Shown: one piece after another, positions 42,258 to 51,767 of the stretch
How the letters are laid out: each line of letters starts with the position of its first letter
Position numbering within the stretch: position 1 is the first letter of the stretch
Assembly: GCF_014230145.1 (NCBI RefSeq)
Contig: NZ_JACHVC010000007.1
Location: forward strand, 310,001 to 374,000
Length of the DNA: 64,000 nucleotides
Direction of reading: 5' to 3'
From: Pelagicoccus albus
GTDB taxonomy: Bacteria > Verrucomicrobiota > Verrucomicrobiia > Opitutales > Opitutaceae
Made by a program: the position numbers and the translations under genes
Notes under the pieces: model-generated
The model's input: only the letters and a program-made list of their open reading frames with translations
Told to the model about the DNA's origin: nothing
Database searches by the model: none

Positions 42258-43340
42258 ATGGCGGAAAGCGCAGAAGTTGCAGTATTTGATTCGGTGGAAG
42301 AAGCGATCGCTGAGATCGCGGCAGGGCGGCCGGTTATCGTAACCGATGACGAGGACAGGGAGAACGAAGGAGACCTCGTTTTCGCCGCGTCTCTCGCCTC
42401 GGTGGAGAACGTCAATATGATGATTCAGCACGCTAGAGGTTTGATATGCGTGCCTTGCACTCCGCCGCATTTGCATCGTTTGGGGATCAGCCCGATGGTG
42501 CAGGAAAACCGGGAGTCTCATAAGACCGATTTCACCGTCTCGGTCGACGCGTCGGAAGGTATAACCACCGGCATCAGCGCTTACGACCGGTTTCACACCA
42601 TCAAGTTGCTGTCCGACCCGGATACGCGTCCGGACCAACTCGTTCAGCCAGGGCATGTTTTTCCGCTTAAGGCAAAGTCTGGTGGCGTGCTGGAGCGGGC
42701 TGGGCATACGGAGGCGGCAGTGGATTTGGCCGCCTTGGCAGGCTTGTTTCCCTGTGCCGTCATTTGCGAAATCCTGAACGACGACGGAACCATGTCGCGC
42801 ACTCCTGAGCTTTTTGAGTTCAAGAAGCGTTTTGGTCTGAAGATGATTTCCATCGCCTCTCTCATCAAATACCGGCACGAGCGGGAAAATTTGGTGGAGC
42901 TGGTGAGTGAGTGCCCCTTCGAGAGCGAGTACGGAAGTTTTACCATGAAGGTTTTCCGGAGCTCCTTAGACGGCCGTGAGCATGTGGCGCTGGTTGCGGG
43001 AGAAATTTCAGGAGAGCCGACCCTGGTCCGCATGCATGCGGAGAACATAGTAAAGGACATTTTCAATCCGGCTGACTCGTCGGGCGAGGACTCCGTATCT
43101 CTCGCCATGAAACGTCTCGCCAAGGAAGGAAATGGAGCCTTGGTCTACATCCGCCGCCCAGCGGGTGGCTTGGTGGATTCGCCGGAGGCTAAGAAGATGA
43201 GCCTGCGCGAGTACGGAATAGGAGCGCAGATCCTCTCTGCCCTTGGGGTTCGCAAGATTCGTCTCTTGTCGCAGAGCAATCGCAACTTGATCGCTTTGGA
43301 CGGCTACGATTTGGAGATCGTGGAAACCGTTGCCCTTTAG
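42258..43340 (+). CDS. ribB: DHBP synthase RibB with degenerate GTP cyclohydrolase II domain
   Basis: The N-terminal half (to about residue 205) is 3,4-dihydroxy-2-butanone 4-phosphate synthase, making the four-carbon riboflavin precursor. DDEDRENEGDL is at 30-40, and RAGHTEAAVDLAALAG and EILNDDGTMSR follow. The C-terminal half aligns with RibA (REHVALVAGEISGEPTLVRM, YGIGAQILSALGVRKIRLL), but the zinc cysteines are gone: the HSEC equivalent is HAEN at 260-263 and the CDC equivalent is in ADSSG. The RibA half is therefore probably catalytically dead. The ATG at 42258 gives a normal 360-residue protein; the upstream extension to 42168 is unsupported. Confidence 0.93.
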   Translation: MAESAEVAVFDSVEEAIAEIAAGRPVIVTDDEDRENEGDLVFAASLASVENVNMMIQHARGLICVPCTPPHLHRLGISPMVQENRESHKTDFTVSVDASEGITTGISAYDRFHTIKLLSDPDTRPDQLVQPGHVFPLKAKSGGVLERAGHTEAAVDLAALAGLFPCAVICEILNDDGTMSRTPELFEFKKRFGLKMISIASLIKYRHERENLVELVSECPFESEYGSFTMKVFRSSLDGREHVALVAGEISGEPTLVRMHAENIVKDIFNPADSSGEDSVSLAMKRLAKEGNGALVYIRRPAGGLVDSPEAKKMSLREYGIGAQILSALGVRKIRLLSQSNRNLIALDGYDLEIVETVAL

Positions 43341-43459
43341 GCAACTGCCGCGAGTCCACTGATTCTGCAGCCTTCCACGGTTTTCGCCCGTGGGATTTTG
43401 CCTTTACAAGCGAGATAAGCGGCACAAGTTGCCATCCCTCTCACGCACCTGTTCTTATT

Positions 43460-43930
43460 ATGAGCCAACTATCGCCAAACGCGTTAAACGTCGATGGATC
43501 CAGCTTCCGGATCGGCATCGTCGCAGCCCGATTCAACGAAGAATACGTCGCCGGATTGCTCGACGGAGCTCTCAAGACGCTTGGCGAAGCGGGCGTCCCA
43601 CAGGAATCGATCGTCATCGAACGCGTTCCCGGATCCAACGAACTGCCAATCGCGGCCAAATTCCTGATCGATTCCAAGAAATTCGACGTAGTCATCGCTC
43701 TTGGCGTGGTGATCGCCGGGGGTACACGGCATTACGAGATGGTATCGGATTCAGCGAACTACGGTTTGCAGGAGGTGGCGATTACTTCCGGCACTCCGGT
43801 AGTAGCGGGCTTAATCGTGGGAGACAACGAAGAGCAAGTTCGCGAACGATGCATTGGCTCGATCCCTAAGGGGTCGGAGTTCGGCCAATGCGCACTCGAA
43901 ATGGCGCAACTGCGCCGCAACTATTCATAG
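43460..43930 (+). CDS. ribH: 6,7-dimethyl-8-ribityllumazine synthase RibH
   Basis: RibH condenses the RibB product with the ribityl-pyrimidine to lumazine, the penultimate step to riboflavin. The 156-residue product has the family motifs RIGIVAARFNEEYVAGLLDG, the VPGSNELPIAAKFLID segment, ALGVVIAGGTRHYEMVSDSA (with active-site His and Arg), and GTPVVAGLIVGDNEEQVRER. It follows ribBA by 120 bases and precedes nusB by two, the common rib-nusB order. Size is normal. Confidence 0.96.
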   Translation: MSQLSPNALNVDGSSFRIGIVAARFNEEYVAGLLDGALKTLGEAGVPQESIVIERVPGSNELPIAAKFLIDSKKFDVVIALGVVIAGGTRHYEMVSDSANYGLQEVAITSGTPVVAGLIVGDNEEQVRERCIGSIPKGSEFGQCALEMAQLRRNYS

Positions 43931-43932
43931 CT

Positions 43933-44382
43933 ATGTCCGAGGGTAAAAAATCACAACGCCGTCTTTGTCGCGTGGCTGCCATGCAGTACGTTTACGCTTG
44001 GTCCATCAATCGTCCTAACGATTTGGTCGACGATCTAACCGTTTTCTTCGACGGACTCGAAGAAGAGCGCGACTATTACAGTTTCGCTGAAGAATTGGTG
44101 CACGGCATTATCGAGTATTCAGACGAGATCGACGACAAGATCATGGCTTTGGCCAAGAACTGGGATTTCGAGCGTATCGCCAAGATCGACCTAGCCATCC
44201 TGCGCTTAGCTACCTACGAGCTTCTTTACCGAAAGGACATTCCGCCCGTCGTTACCATTAACGAGGCGATTGATTTGAGTAAGGAATTCTCAACGGCGGA
44301 ATCCCGCCGCTTCGTCAATGGCATCCTAGATCGCCTCAAAGCGAGCCTTGATCGACCATCCCGCACTGCAAGCTGGGAGTAG
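43933..44382 (+). CDS. nusB: Transcription antitermination factor NusB
   Basis: NusB binds boxA RNA with S10 during rRNA transcription antitermination. The 149-residue product is all-helical with RRLCRVAAMQYVYAWSINRP at the N-terminus and the C-terminal signature DLAILRLATYELLYRKDIPP, then VVTINEAIDLSKEFSTAESR and RFVNGILDRL. The ATG at 43933 follows the ribH stop by two bases and gives the normal length. The frame is open back to 43888 inside ribH, but the extension is unlikely. Confidence 0.95.
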   Translation: MSEGKKSQRRLCRVAAMQYVYAWSINRPNDLVDDLTVFFDGLEEERDYYSFAEELVHGIIEYSDEIDDKIMALAKNWDFERIAKIDLAILRLATYELLYRKDIPPVVTINEAIDLSKEFSTAESRRFVNGILDRLKASLDRPSRTASWE

Positions 44383-44412
44383 TTAGAAAGCAATTACCAG
44401 AATCCGACTCGC

Positions 44413-45345
44413 ATGCTCTCTATCTTCAAGAAGTTTAAGGATGGTCTTTCCAAGTCCGCTAAGAGCATAGCGGAGAAGACTGGAGGCGTTTTTGGCCGCA
44501 AGAAGCTCGACGCCTCTTCGATTGAGGAATTGGAGGAAGCTCTCTTTGCCTCCGACTTCGGTTATGAAACAACGGAAGAAATAATCGAAGAAACGCAGAA
44601 GGCCTACAAGAAGGATAAGGACCTGCGTGGCCGCGAAGTCGCTGCCATAGGGTCTTCGATCTTGAAGCGAGTATTGTCTGGATCGGAAGGTCGTATCCAG
44701 TTTGTGGAGGGATCTCCCACCGTGATTTGTCTGATCGGTGTCAATGGATCCGGCAAGACGACTACGACCGCGAAGTTGGGGCACCAATACAAATTAGATG
44801 GCCGCAATCCGATCGTTGCCGCTTGCGATACCTTTCGAGCTGCGGCGATCGAACAGCTAAAGGAATGGTCCTCTCGCTTGGGGCTGGATATCATATCGGG
44901 GCAGCATGGAGCGGATTCTGCAGCTGTAGCCTTCGACGCTTACCAAGCCGCTAAGGCTCGCGGTCATGATACGCTGATTATCGATACGGCGGGCCGGTTG
45001 CATACCAAGAGCAATCTGATGGATGAGCTGGCGAAGATTCGACGTGTTTTGCAAAAGCACGACGAGGCGGCTCCGCACTATAGTCTTCTGGTTGTGGATG
45101 GCAGCTTGGGATCCAATTCGATCGAGCAGGCTCGCGTATTTAACGAGAAGTTTGGCTTGGACGGGCTCGTCGTTACGAAGCTGGATGGCACTAGCCGTGG
45201 TGGGGCACTGGTTGGAATCTACCGGGAGCTCAAGTTGCCCATCTTCTTTCTTGGATTTGGCGAGAAGCCGGAAGACCTGCAAGAGTATCGTATCGACAAC
45301 TACGTGGATGCGATTTTTGGATCCGAGCAGGATCAGGAAGCGTAG
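44413..45345 (+). CDS. ftsY: Signal recognition particle receptor FtsY
   Basis: FtsY is the membrane-associated GTPase that receives SRP-ribosome complexes. The 310-residue product lacks the long acidic A domain and has the N domain (FKKFKDGLSKSAKSIAEKTG) and G domain with GVNGSGKTTTTAKL, the insertion-box DTFRAAAIEQLKEW, DTAGRLHTKSNLMDELAKI, TKLDGTSRGGALVGI, and the closing GFGEKPEDLQEYRIDNYVDA. All GTPase motifs are intact, unlike the FlhF paralogue. It ends the rib-nusB-ftsY run. Confidence 0.96.
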   Translation: MLSIFKKFKDGLSKSAKSIAEKTGGVFGRKKLDASSIEELEEALFASDFGYETTEEIIEETQKAYKKDKDLRGREVAAIGSSILKRVLSGSEGRIQFVEGSPTVICLIGVNGSGKTTTTAKLGHQYKLDGRNPIVAACDTFRAAAIEQLKEWSSRLGLDIISGQHGADSAAVAFDAYQAAKARGHDTLIIDTAGRLHTKSNLMDELAKIRRVLQKHDEAAPHYSLLVVDGSLGSNSIEQARVFNEKFGLDGLVVTKLDGTSRGGALVGIYRELKLPIFFLGFGEKPEDLQEYRIDNYVDAIFGSEQDQEA

Positions 45346-45410
45346 CCGCCTCTTTAGAGTGAGCGGTCTTTCGATTTGCTCGATTCGCCAAAGCGCGTGT
45401 AGTTTGGGCT

Positions 45411-46199
45411 ATGATCTTCTCTTCGATCGTTCATCCCGTATCCCGTAGAATTGGCATCTTTTGCTCCGCTGCTCTTGTCGCTTGTACAGCATCGATTACC
45501 ACTGCGGATGAGGGGCCTTTACCTGTCTCGCTTGATCCGCAGCCCCGCTTGCTGACTCATGACTGGATGTCTCTCGCTGAGTGGTATCGCATGCATGCCG
45601 ATGATGTGGAGCTCGCTGAAGAAGGTGCTTCTAAGCTTTTGTTTGTGGGCGACTCCATCACTCAAGGTTGGGGAGGCCCGGGGCTTGAGGTTTGGGAAAC
45701 GCACTTCGAGCCACGAGGCGCGGTAAATTTCGGGATCGGCGGGGATATGACGCAAAACGTACTCTGGCGACTGGATCACGGTGCCCAGGGAACTTTGGAT
45801 CCGGCTGCGATCGTGCTGTTGATTGGGGTCAACAACGTGGGAAACATCGAAGACGTGGCTCCGAGCGAGGTCGCAGCAGGCGTCTTGGCCACGATTGATT
45901 CCTTGCTGACCCGTTTCCCCAATGCCGACTTGATGTGGATGGAAATCTTTCCAATGGGTGAGTTTCCCGATAACCCGAATCGCGGAAAGATCCTGGCTAT
46001 CAACCAGCTCGTCCGTTTGCAGATCGAAGGAATGGAACGGGTTTCGTCGGTCGACCTGACGGAGGACTTTTTGAATGATGATGGTACTTTGCCAGCGGAT
46101 CTGACGCCTGACTTTTTGCACCCGCAAAAGCCGGGTTATGAGATTTGGGCAGATGCTATCTTACCGTGGGTGGACGAACGCGTCCCACTCCAAAAGTAG
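45411..46199 (+). CDS. Secreted SGNH/GDSL hydrolase
   Basis: SGNH hydrolases are serine esterases acting on lipids or acetylated sugars. The 262-residue product has a signal peptide (IGIFCSAALVACTASITTA) and the family blocks: block I LLFVGDSITQGWGG with the catalytic Ser, block II FGIGGDMTQNVLWRL with Gly, block III VLLIGVNNVGN with Asn, and block V FLHPQKPGYEIWADAIL with Asp/His. All catalytic residues appear present. The N-terminal FLHPQKPGYE pattern resembles platelet-activating-factor acetylhydrolase-like enzymes. Convergent with the SulP gene, one base apart. Confidence 0.9.
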   Translation: MIFSSIVHPVSRRIGIFCSAALVACTASITTADEGPLPVSLDPQPRLLTHDWMSLAEWYRMHADDVELAEEGASKLLFVGDSITQGWGGPGLEVWETHFEPRGAVNFGIGGDMTQNVLWRLDHGAQGTLDPAAIVLLIGVNNVGNIEDVAPSEVAAGVLATIDSLLTRFPNADLMWMEIFPMGEFPDNPNRGKILAINQLVRLQIEGMERVSSVDLTEDFLNDDGTLPADLTPDFLHPQKPGYEIWADAILPWVDERVPLQK

Positions 46200-46200
46200 C

Positions 46201-48012
46201 TTAGGCCTTAGCCTTTTCCTTGGCGTAGATCGAAACTTTCGGAGTCAAGCCGCCGAGGATCTGGCGAGCTCGTTTCAGAGCTTTCGCGGTTGAAAGCGTT
46301 GGGTTGCTTTCGTCGTCAGCGAAAAGGTTTATCTCATTGATCACTTTCGTGAGTCCCGAGTTTTTGAATATCCTCATGGTATCGGGCCGGACTTCGCTGA
46401 CCAGGAGGATACGGTCGCGTTCGTTCATATAGCGGATTAGCTCTTCGAGGGCCATGCAGCTGGTAGCGTCAAGGTTGTGGGCATTTCGTAGTTTCATAAC
46501 GACTACTTTGAGATTTTCGTCGTCTGCCACTCGCCTCATTTGATCTCGGAAAAGCTCTGCGGCCCCGAAGAAAAGTTCGCCCTCGACGTGTACGATTGAG
46601 ACTTCTGGATTGGAGCGTTGTTGCGTATCGGCGAGCTGGCCGATCTGTCCTTTTTCGTCCACGTCCACTTCCACGATTTCCGGACTGGCCACTTTTTTCA
46701 GGAAGAGGGCGATAGAAACGCATGTGCCTATGTAGATGGCGAAGTCGAGAGCGATTAGGAGACCCGCCATAAAGGTAACATAGAAGGTGATGCTATCCGA
46801 CTTCGTGCTTTGGGTAACCAGTTTTAGGTGGTGCTTGTTCACGAGCGAAAGCCCTATCGATATGACGACGACCGCGAGGGCAGCTGTAGGTACGAATTGA
46901 ATCAGGTCTGCCAGAAGAAAAGCGCCTGCCAACATGAGGAGTCCCGAGAGAAAGCCGGAGACCGGGGTGGAGGCACCAGAGTCGACGTTAAGTTGTGAGC
47001 GGGTTAGCGAACCAGAAGCGGCCATGCCGGAAAAAAGCGAGCACCCTATATTTGCCATCCCGACCGCGAACATTTCTTGGCTACTGTTTAGGCGGGCTCC
47101 ATCTCGCGCTGCGAGTGACTTGCCGATCGAGTTGCCCTCCAAGGTACACAGCAAGGCGATGGCGATGGCAGGGGAAAGAAGCTTGTTGATGGTGTTCTGA
47201 TCGAAATAGGGAAGGGTGAGTCCCCATTCGGCAGTATTGAGGCCCGGAAGCAAAGAGACTGAGAAACCGTCGATGTATCGGCTTCCCAAGTACGCGAGCA
47301 AGGAAGACAGGACCAAGGTGACGGCCACGTTTGGCAGACTCTTAAAGTACTTGGCTAGGACGACGAAACTCAGCGCTGTCACAAGGCTGAGGCTTAGGGT
47401 TGGCCAGTGCGTTTCCGACAGGTGTCGCAGGGTAAGGCTCACTACCTCGAAGAAGGTCGAGGCTTCCGCCTTTTCCTCCATGGTGAATTCGAAACCAAGC
47501 GTTTTTCTAAGCTGATTCGCTATGATGAGAGAGGCCGCCGCAGTGATGTATCCGGTTATCACTGTTCGAGACACATACTGGATCAACGTCGCTACCCGTA
47601 CCACGGCTCCAATGAGCAGAACCAAGCCGACCAGAAACAGCAGTAGCGAAATGTTCGATACTGCCTCCAGTTCTGTGACGTAACCCATAGCGGTGAAGGA
47701 GCTTACCACCATGACAGAGGTCGCGTTTGTGGGACCTAGGGTGATGTATTTCGAGCCAGCGAAAAAGGAGCCTATGATTGTTGCCACCACAGAACCAAAT
47801 ATCCCGTAGCGTAGGGGGAGTCCCGCGATGGCGGCGTAGGCCATGCCTTGGGGAAACGCTAGCAAGGCTACATTGAAAGCCGCTCGCATGTCTCCGGTAA
47901 GTTTTTTTCTATTGTAGCCGGCAGTGGTCTTCCGGATGGGAAATAGATCGATCCCGATCGTGGATTTGCTGGAAGGAGTTGAGCCGGACTGAGAGGGCAT
48001 AGGGGGTATCAA
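46201..48012 (-). CDS. SulP/SLC26-family anion transporter with STAS domain
   Basis: The product (603 residues) belongs to the SulP family of sulfate, bicarbonate or dicarboxylate transporters. It has about 12-14 helices with the signature FPQGMAYAAIAGLPLRYGIF near residues 53-72, SKYITLGPTNATSVMVVSSF, and GMAASGSLTRSQLNVDSGAS around 325-345, and a C-terminal STAS domain (about 465-590; VSIVHVEGELFFGAAELFRD, MKLRNAHNLDATSCMALEEL). Substrate cannot be assigned. It is convergent with the hydrolase gene and divergent from ispH. Confidence 0.92.
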   Translation of the reverse strand: MIPPMPSQSGSTPSSKSTIGIDLFPIRKTTAGYNRKKLTGDMRAAFNVALLAFPQGMAYAAIAGLPLRYGIFGSVVATIIGSFFAGSKYITLGPTNATSVMVVSSFTAMGYVTELEAVSNISLLLFLVGLVLLIGAVVRVATLIQYVSRTVITGYITAAASLIIANQLRKTLGFEFTMEEKAEASTFFEVVSLTLRHLSETHWPTLSLSLVTALSFVVLAKYFKSLPNVAVTLVLSSLLAYLGSRYIDGFSVSLLPGLNTAEWGLTLPYFDQNTINKLLSPAIAIALLCTLEGNSIGKSLAARDGARLNSSQEMFAVGMANIGCSLFSGMAASGSLTRSQLNVDSGASTPVSGFLSGLLMLAGAFLLADLIQFVPTAALAVVVISIGLSLVNKHHLKLVTQSTKSDSITFYVTFMAGLLIALDFAIYIGTCVSIALFLKKVASPEIVEVDVDEKGQIGQLADTQQRSNPEVSIVHVEGELFFGAAELFRDQMRRVADDENLKVVVMKLRNAHNLDATSCMALEELIRYMNERDRILLVSEVRPDTMRIFKNSGLTKVINEINLFADDESNPTLSTAKALKRARQILGGLTPKVSIYAKEKAKA

Positions 48013-48140
48013 ATTCAGAAAAGCTTTTGAGCGAAGCGGGCGGTTTAGAAAAGCTAGTCCTTTTCTGGATTCAGGCCAGCCGTTAGTCAGTTTTTGACGA
48101 GCCTGAATCTTTGTTTGCGGTGGGGAGAGGAGTGGTTTGA

Positions 48141-49874
48141 ATGAACTCCTTTATGAGTGCCACAGAGTCCAGCCCAGTCCCGGAAGTCGCCGGTTTGTCA
48201 GCTACCGTATGCCTGTTTTTGGGCAATTGTAAGATAGTGGTTCGCCGCGGCAAAAACTGTGGAATGCTCAAGCCTTTCGCCTACGGAGAAAACTCTGTGG
48301 GTGACGCGAGGGACAGGCTGCAATCGCTGGGCCGCGAGGAGCGGTTGGTAGAGGTATCCCCAGGACTGTATTTTGTGGCCCTTGACGAGATGGAGGTACC
48401 TGCGGCTTTACAAGAGGAAGGTTGGTTTGGCGAATCGCTGCAGGCTTTTTACCAAGAGTCCGTACTATCCGAGGATACGGTGGCGTTCATTCGGGCGGAT
48501 GCGATTCGGATCCCCTACCTTTATCTCAACCCGAACGACTACATCTACCGCTTCAGAGCGGAGAGAGAGAGAAATCGCAAAGTCTACCAATTCGACGATT
48601 CGTCGGTCGCTCTCTATCACAGTGCCCTCTGCGACGCGATTAAGGCGGTCAAGCGTGCCAAAGAGCGTTCAGCCACCAGTCCGGCCCGCCTGGATTTTGG
48701 AGCGACGGAATTTTTGCTGCCCAGCCACTTCGGCTTTTGTTTGGGGGTGCAGAACGCGATAGAGCGAGCCTACGAAACCTTAGCTGCCAATCCTGGTAAA
48801 CGAGTCTTTATGCTCAGCGAATTGATTCATAACCCGTTTGTAAACAATGATCTGCAGGCAAGAGGGTTGAAATATCTTCAGAGCGACAAGGGGATTCCTT
48901 TGATCGAAGAAGCCTCGGGCAAAGCTTATTGGGATAGCCTTTCGGACGAGGATATTGTGATCATACCCGCCTTTGGCGCTCGCGACGAGGATAAGCTACG
49001 TCTCATCGAGCGTGGATTGCCGATCCGGCAATACGACGCGACTTGCATGCTCGTAGAGAAGGTATGGAAAGCCGCCCGCCGCTACGGCGAGCAAGGCTAT
49101 ACCATCGTGATCCATGGCAAGGCAGAGCATGAGGAAACCAAGGCCACATTCTCCAATAGCGCTAAGTATGCCCCGTCTGTAGTGATTCGAGACATGAAGG
49201 AGGCGGCCAATCTTTCTGCGGTCATCAAAGCCGAAACAGAGGAGGAGAAACAGTGCCTTTTCGAGCCGTTCAGGTCCTTGGCATCCGTGGGCTTCGATCC
49301 TGTAAAGGATTTGGATCGTTTGGCTTTGATCAACCAGACGACTCTGCTGCGAAACGAAACGCTGAAGATCATAGCCCATTTCGAGGAAACGCTGACCTCT
49401 GTGTACGGTGAAGCCGAGATAACGGACCACCTCGCCATGAGCAGTAAGGGCGACACGCTTTGCTACGCGACACAGGTGAATCAAGACGCCTTGGCCAAGG
49501 CCTTGGACGAAGACATAGATGCGGCGATCGTGGTGGGAGGCAAAAACAGCTCTAATACCTTTCAACTCTATCGTCTGTGCCGGGAGCGTTTTGGAAAAAG
49601 GGCCTTCTACATCCAGTCGGAGGCGAACATCCTGTCTCGCTCGGAAATTGAGCATTTCATCTTTCCCTACGATCCCAACGATCCGAAGCAAGGGATCATG
49701 GAGCCGCGTCCATTCTTGCCGGCAAAGGATCGAATCAAGGTTTTGGTTACCGGAGGAGCATCCTGTCCAGACGGCATCTTGCAGCAGATCATTTGTCGGA
49801 TAAACGGCTTTTTTCCTAAGGAGTCGATCCGCTCGGTAGAAGAGGTGTTGCAAGAGGTCGGTAAAGAAGACTGA
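48141..49874 (+). CDS. ispH: Long-form HMB-PP reductase IspH with N-terminal extension
   Basis: IspH makes IPP and DMAPP in the last step of the methylerythritol phosphate pathway using a 4Fe-4S cluster. The three cluster cysteines are at about 200 (HFGFCLGV), 302 (YDATCMLV) and 542 (TGGASCPDG). The family HNP, NQTTLLRNETL and SSNTFQL motifs are present. The product has 577 residues against about 310 for the E. coli form. Part of the excess resembles the long cyanobacterial/plant branch, but the first about 190 residues (LFLGNCKIVVRRGKNCGMLK) are an extra domain I do not recognise. An ATG at 48153 is an alternative start. Confidence 0.9.
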   Translation: MNSFMSATESSPVPEVAGLSATVCLFLGNCKIVVRRGKNCGMLKPFAYGENSVGDARDRLQSLGREERLVEVSPGLYFVALDEMEVPAALQEEGWFGESLQAFYQESVLSEDTVAFIRADAIRIPYLYLNPNDYIYRFRAERERNRKVYQFDDSSVALYHSALCDAIKAVKRAKERSATSPARLDFGATEFLLPSHFGFCLGVQNAIERAYETLAANPGKRVFMLSELIHNPFVNNDLQARGLKYLQSDKGIPLIEEASGKAYWDSLSDEDIVIIPAFGARDEDKLRLIERGLPIRQYDATCMLVEKVWKAARRYGEQGYTIVIHGKAEHEETKATFSNSAKYAPSVVIRDMKEAANLSAVIKAETEEEKQCLFEPFRSLASVGFDPVKDLDRLALINQTTLLRNETLKIIAHFEETLTSVYGEAEITDHLAMSSKGDTLCYATQVNQDALAKALDEDIDAAIVVGGKNSSNTFQLYRLCRERFGKRAFYIQSEANILSRSEIEHFIFPYDPNDPKQGIMEPRPFLPAKDRIKVLVTGGASCPDGILQQIICRINGFFPKESIRSVEEVLQEVGKED

Positions 49875-50126
49875 ACGCCGCGTGGGGCGATTCTCCTATA
49901 AGCTCAGCTCCTAGCTGGTTTGTAATCTAAGATTTTTCTCTTTGGGGAAGCTGTTGAAATTCAGTGGATAGCGGGATTTCAGAAGTAGAAAAACTTAATT
50001 CACGACGAAAATATATTTATTTTCCTTTTAGCTGTAAGATCTTTCCAGTAGAAGCCCCACCAATCTCTTGGGAGGTCTAAGTCTTGCTTGATTTGGCTTC
50101 TATCAGAGTCGCCAACCAACCTTAGG
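49875..50126 (+). other. Intergenic region between ispH and the AspT-type gene
   Basis: About 250 bases with no supported gene. It should contain the transporter promoter. A TTGCTT at 50084-50089 has a GG 12 bases upstream of its GC, but the rest of the -24 box is poor. Confidence 0.3.
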
Positions 50127-51734
50127 ATGAACACACTTCAAATCATTTTCGAGAACAAGCTGATCGTATTGTTCGTGATCGTAGGTCTCGGCTTGCTGCT
50201 GGGAAGCATAACGATCAAAGGCATCGGCCTTGGAAGCTCGGGGGTCTTGTTTACGGCTTTGCTGGCTGGGCATCTCGGTTTAGCAGTGCCGGCTGGCATA
50301 GGCAGTTTCGGTCTCGCTCTTTTTGTGTATTGCGTGGGCATCGGAGCGGGACCCCGCTTTTTTCCGGCTTTGGCTCGGGAAGGGGGAGGGCTGGCTAAGC
50401 TAAGCCTCCTGATTGTTGGCATCGGAGCCCTTACTGCCTGGGGGCTGGGTCGCTTTTTCGAACTTCCCACGGATTTGACTGCTGGTCTTTTTGCGGGGGC
50501 CTTGACGAGTACTCCGGCTCTCGCTGCGGCCTCGGAAGGTACCAAAGTGTCTGCCGAAGGGGTAGCCATCGGTTATGGTATCGCCTATCCATTTGGGGTT
50601 ATCGGCGTGGTGCTTTTTGTGCAATTGCTACCGAAACTGCTCAAAGGCGGCAATGATTCAGAGGAAGCGGACCAAGACGACGCCGATGGAGCGGAAAAAG
50701 AGGTGCAACACCTTTTGGTGGAAGTTTCCAATTCGAATTTGGTGGGCCTGAAGATTGGCGATGAAAATTTGTCACGTTTTGGATGCCAGGTCTCAAGAGT
50801 GATGAAGGAGGGGCGTTTAGTGCCTCTGAGCCAAGATGACGAATTTGCGGTAGGTCAAAACCTCATGTTGGTGGGGCGTGCTCGAGACATCAAAATCGCT
50901 ACCGATTTTATTGGCCGCAAGAGCGAGGCGAGCTACGTGATGGATACGGAGAACGAACGGGAACGTTTGGTGGTCTCCGCGAAATCTGTCGGAGGTAAGT
51001 TGCTACAGGAGATCGGGTCGCTTCGCAATTTTGGAGTGGTGGTGACTCGAATCGATCGTCTCGGACAAACTTTCGTTCCGACTCCCAATACCCGAATCGA
51101 GGTGAACGACGTTCTGACTTCGGTGGGGCAAAGAGATGGGTTGAAGCGGTTCGGCTCCCATATCGGACATCGTCCACAGGCGTTCGATCAGACCGACATG
51201 ATTTCCCTAACCGTGGGCCTTAGCCTCGGCATTTTCTGTGGAATGATTCCGCTCCATCTGCCTGGAGGCGAGCCCATGACCTTGGGATTGGCGGGCGGAC
51301 CTCTTTTCGTTTCGCTTGTCCTTGGATATTTTGGCAGAATCGGTCGCGTGGTCGGCTACGTTCCAAGGCCAACCCGCATGCTCCTTCAGGAATTGGGACT
51401 TGTTTTGTTCCTAGCCAATGCGGGTATAGTCGGGGGAGCTAGCTTGGGTGAAACGGTCTCAACCTACGGCTTTGTCGTCTTCCTCACGGGAGCGCTCATC
51501 ACCTTGACCCCCTTGATTGTAGCCTACATTTTCGCTCGAAAAGCCCTTGGCTTGACCCGTCAGCAAACGCTAGGAGGCATTTGTGGTGGCATGACTAGCA
51601 CGCCAGCCTTGGGAGCGTTGACCGCATCCAGCAACTCGCAACAGCCGATTGTTTCTTATGCGACGGCTTACCCGGTCGCTCTTATCATGATGACGGTATT
51701 GGCGAAGCTTCTCATTCAAGTGATGGGCGGCTAA
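50127..51734 (+). CDS. AspT/YidE-type membrane transporter with RCK-C domains
   Basis: The 535-residue product has two blocks of about five helices with the AspT-family internal repeat (GLFAGALTSTPALAAASEGT early; GGICGGMTSTPALGALTASS late) and a central cytoplasmic region (about 190-365) with two RCK-C/TrkA-C modules (GLKIGDENLSRFGCQVSRVM, LVGRARDIKIATDFIGRKS). AspT exchanges aspartate and alanine in lactobacilli; YidE/YbjL relatives have no settled substrate. The ATG at 50127 gives a normal N-terminus (NTLQIIFENKLIVLFVIVGL); the extension to 50088 is unsupported. Confidence 0.88.
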   Translation: MNTLQIIFENKLIVLFVIVGLGLLLGSITIKGIGLGSSGVLFTALLAGHLGLAVPAGIGSFGLALFVYCVGIGAGPRFFPALAREGGGLAKLSLLIVGIGALTAWGLGRFFELPTDLTAGLFAGALTSTPALAAASEGTKVSAEGVAIGYGIAYPFGVIGVVLFVQLLPKLLKGGNDSEEADQDDADGAEKEVQHLLVEVSNSNLVGLKIGDENLSRFGCQVSRVMKEGRLVPLSQDDEFAVGQNLMLVGRARDIKIATDFIGRKSEASYVMDTENERERLVVSAKSVGGKLLQEIGSLRNFGVVVTRIDRLGQTFVPTPNTRIEVNDVLTSVGQRDGLKRFGSHIGHRPQAFDQTDMISLTVGLSLGIFCGMIPLHLPGGEPMTLGLAGGPLFVSLVLGYFGRIGRVVGYVPRPTRMLLQELGLVLFLANAGIVGGASLGETVSTYGFVVFLTGALITLTPLIVAYIFARKALGLTRQQTLGGICGGMTSTPALGALTASSNSQQPIVSYATAYPVALIMMTVLAKLLIQVMGG

Positions 51735-51767
51735 GTCGCTTCTATCTCCGGATACTTTTGGCCGAGA

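Noticed and set aside
48996-49853. 285-residue minus-strand open frame inside ispH
   Set aside because: Shadow of a well-supported gene with cluster cysteines in the other frame.
50076-50090. sigma-54 promoter before the AspT-type gene
   Set aside because: Correct GG-GC spacing but almost no other match in the -24 box.
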